Assembly (NCBI GenBank): GCA_002839245.1
Contig: PGXR01000040.1
Span: forward strand, 1 to 15,756
Source: Spirochaetae bacterium HGW-Spirochaetae-7
GTDB taxonomy: Bacteria; Spirochaetota; Spirochaetia; Treponematales; UBA12059
Length of the DNA: 15,756 bases
Direction: 5' to 3'
Part shown: positions 15,466 through 15,756 of the stretch, in pieces
How positions within the stretch are numbered: the stretch's first letter is position 1
Layout of the letters: each line of letters starts with the position of its first letter
Notes under the pieces: model-generated
What the model was told of the DNA's origin: nothing
The model's input: the letters and a program-made list of their open reading frames with translations, nothing else
The model's database searches: none
Program-made: the position numbers and the translations under genes

Positions 15466-15495
15466 GTGAACCTCCTGCAACAAGTCTTAAAAGAC

Positions 15496-15501
15496 ATTAT
15501 A
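15496..15501 (-). promoter_or_regulatory. Candidate -10 box for the barrel gene
   Basis: A perfect TATAAT on the minus strand, 30 bp before the ATG at 15465, in the gap after the peptidase gene. No good -35 box was found at 16-18 bp; TTGCCG lies 21 bp upstream of it. TTTGCC/GGCAAA (minus strand, around 15509-15529) can form a short hairpin in the same area. Confidence 0.45.
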
Positions 15502-15565
15502 ACCCCTTTTTGCCAGCTTTCCCGGCAAACCATAGTATAGGGCTTCTTTTAAATACCTGCCATGA

Positions 15566-15756
15566 CTACACGAGCCCCCGGCCGCGAAGGAGTGCCTTTA
15601 CATCGGGATCCCTGCCTCGGAAGGCACGATACGCCTCGGCTGGATCGATGGTATTCCCCGCAGACAGCACGTATCGCTTGAATCTGGCGGCGAGTTCGTG
15701 GTTGAACACGTCCCCGGTAGCTTCGAATGCTTCGAAACCGTCGGCGTCGAGCACTT
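15566..15756 (-). CDS. dcp: M3 family peptidyl-dipeptidase, C-terminal end (5' part outside window)
   Basis: Last 62 or so residues of a zinc metallopeptidase of the M3 family (Dcp / oligopeptidase A group), which cleaves short peptides. Recognised from the C-terminal signature VLDADGFEAFEATGDVF followed by LSAGNTIDPAEAYRAFRGRD and a final RGRGLV. The catalytic HExxH region lies outside the window, so activity cannot be judged, and Dcp versus oligopeptidase A is not certain. The frame is open to the window edge; the GTG at its edge is internal. Confidence 0.88.
   Translation of the reverse strand, partial: VLDADGFEAFEATGDVFNHELAARFKRYVLSAGNTIDPAEAYRAFRGRDPDVKALLRGRGLV

Noticed and set aside
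15502..15540. Hairpin TTTGCC/GGCAAA as a terminator for the M3 peptidase gene
   Set aside because: The stem is only 6 bp with a 9-base loop and neither strand has a T-run after it.

Overview
The window is about 60% GC and protein-dense. It most likely comes from a spirochaete (Spirochaetota, Treponematales-like). This is inferred from protein character, not from a marker gene: a receiver domain with the phrase SSHTEPDIVEKTEKITSYGY, a tolC-like / adaptor / RND gene order and hairpin-less adaptor like Borrelia BesC-BesA-BesB, a relaxed lipobox, and a small outer-membrane barrel protein. No rRNA, tRNA, CRISPR array, transposase or phage gene was seen.

Layout. (1) 1-416, plus: the C-terminal end of a diguanylate cyclase. 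(2) 3275-430, minus: prfC (release factor 3) followed by an exported protein with a CsgG/FlgO-like N-terminal region and a PEGA-like domain. (3) 3276-3477: a divergent promoter region. (4) 3478-5070, plus: a hybrid receiver-PAS-HisKA_2 histidine kinase whose receiver carries an internal 39-residue duplication. (5) 5095-12524, plus: a five-gene efflux operon of a double-headed TetR regulator, a TolC-like outer-membrane factor, a membrane-fusion lipoprotein, an RND transporter and a small P-II-like (PG0541-type) protein. A near-perfect 20-bp palindrome lies between the promoter and the start codon of the regulator. (6) 12747-14545, plus: a one-helix SHOCT protein and a NapH-like polyferredoxin membrane protein with two C-terminal repeats, ended by a strong terminator. 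(7) 14611-14946: about 340 bases without a convincing gene, containing a minus-strand terminator. (8) 15465-14947, minus: a small predicted outer-membrane barrel. (9) 15756-15566, minus: the C-terminal end of an M3 peptidase (Dcp type).

How the genes may work together. The efflux operon looks self-contained. The regulator would bind the palindrome and shut off its own transcript, which probably continues through the pump genes, since the next four genes are spaced 65 bp, -4 bp, 13 bp and -4 bp. The P-II-like protein is positioned to sense or modulate the pump. The strongest candidates for something little described are the tandem TetR fused in one chain facing an almost symmetric operator, the receiver with a repeated segment, and the ferredoxin membrane protein with paired C-terminal repeats beside a SHOCT protein. 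All family assignments rest on reading motifs; no database search was run.
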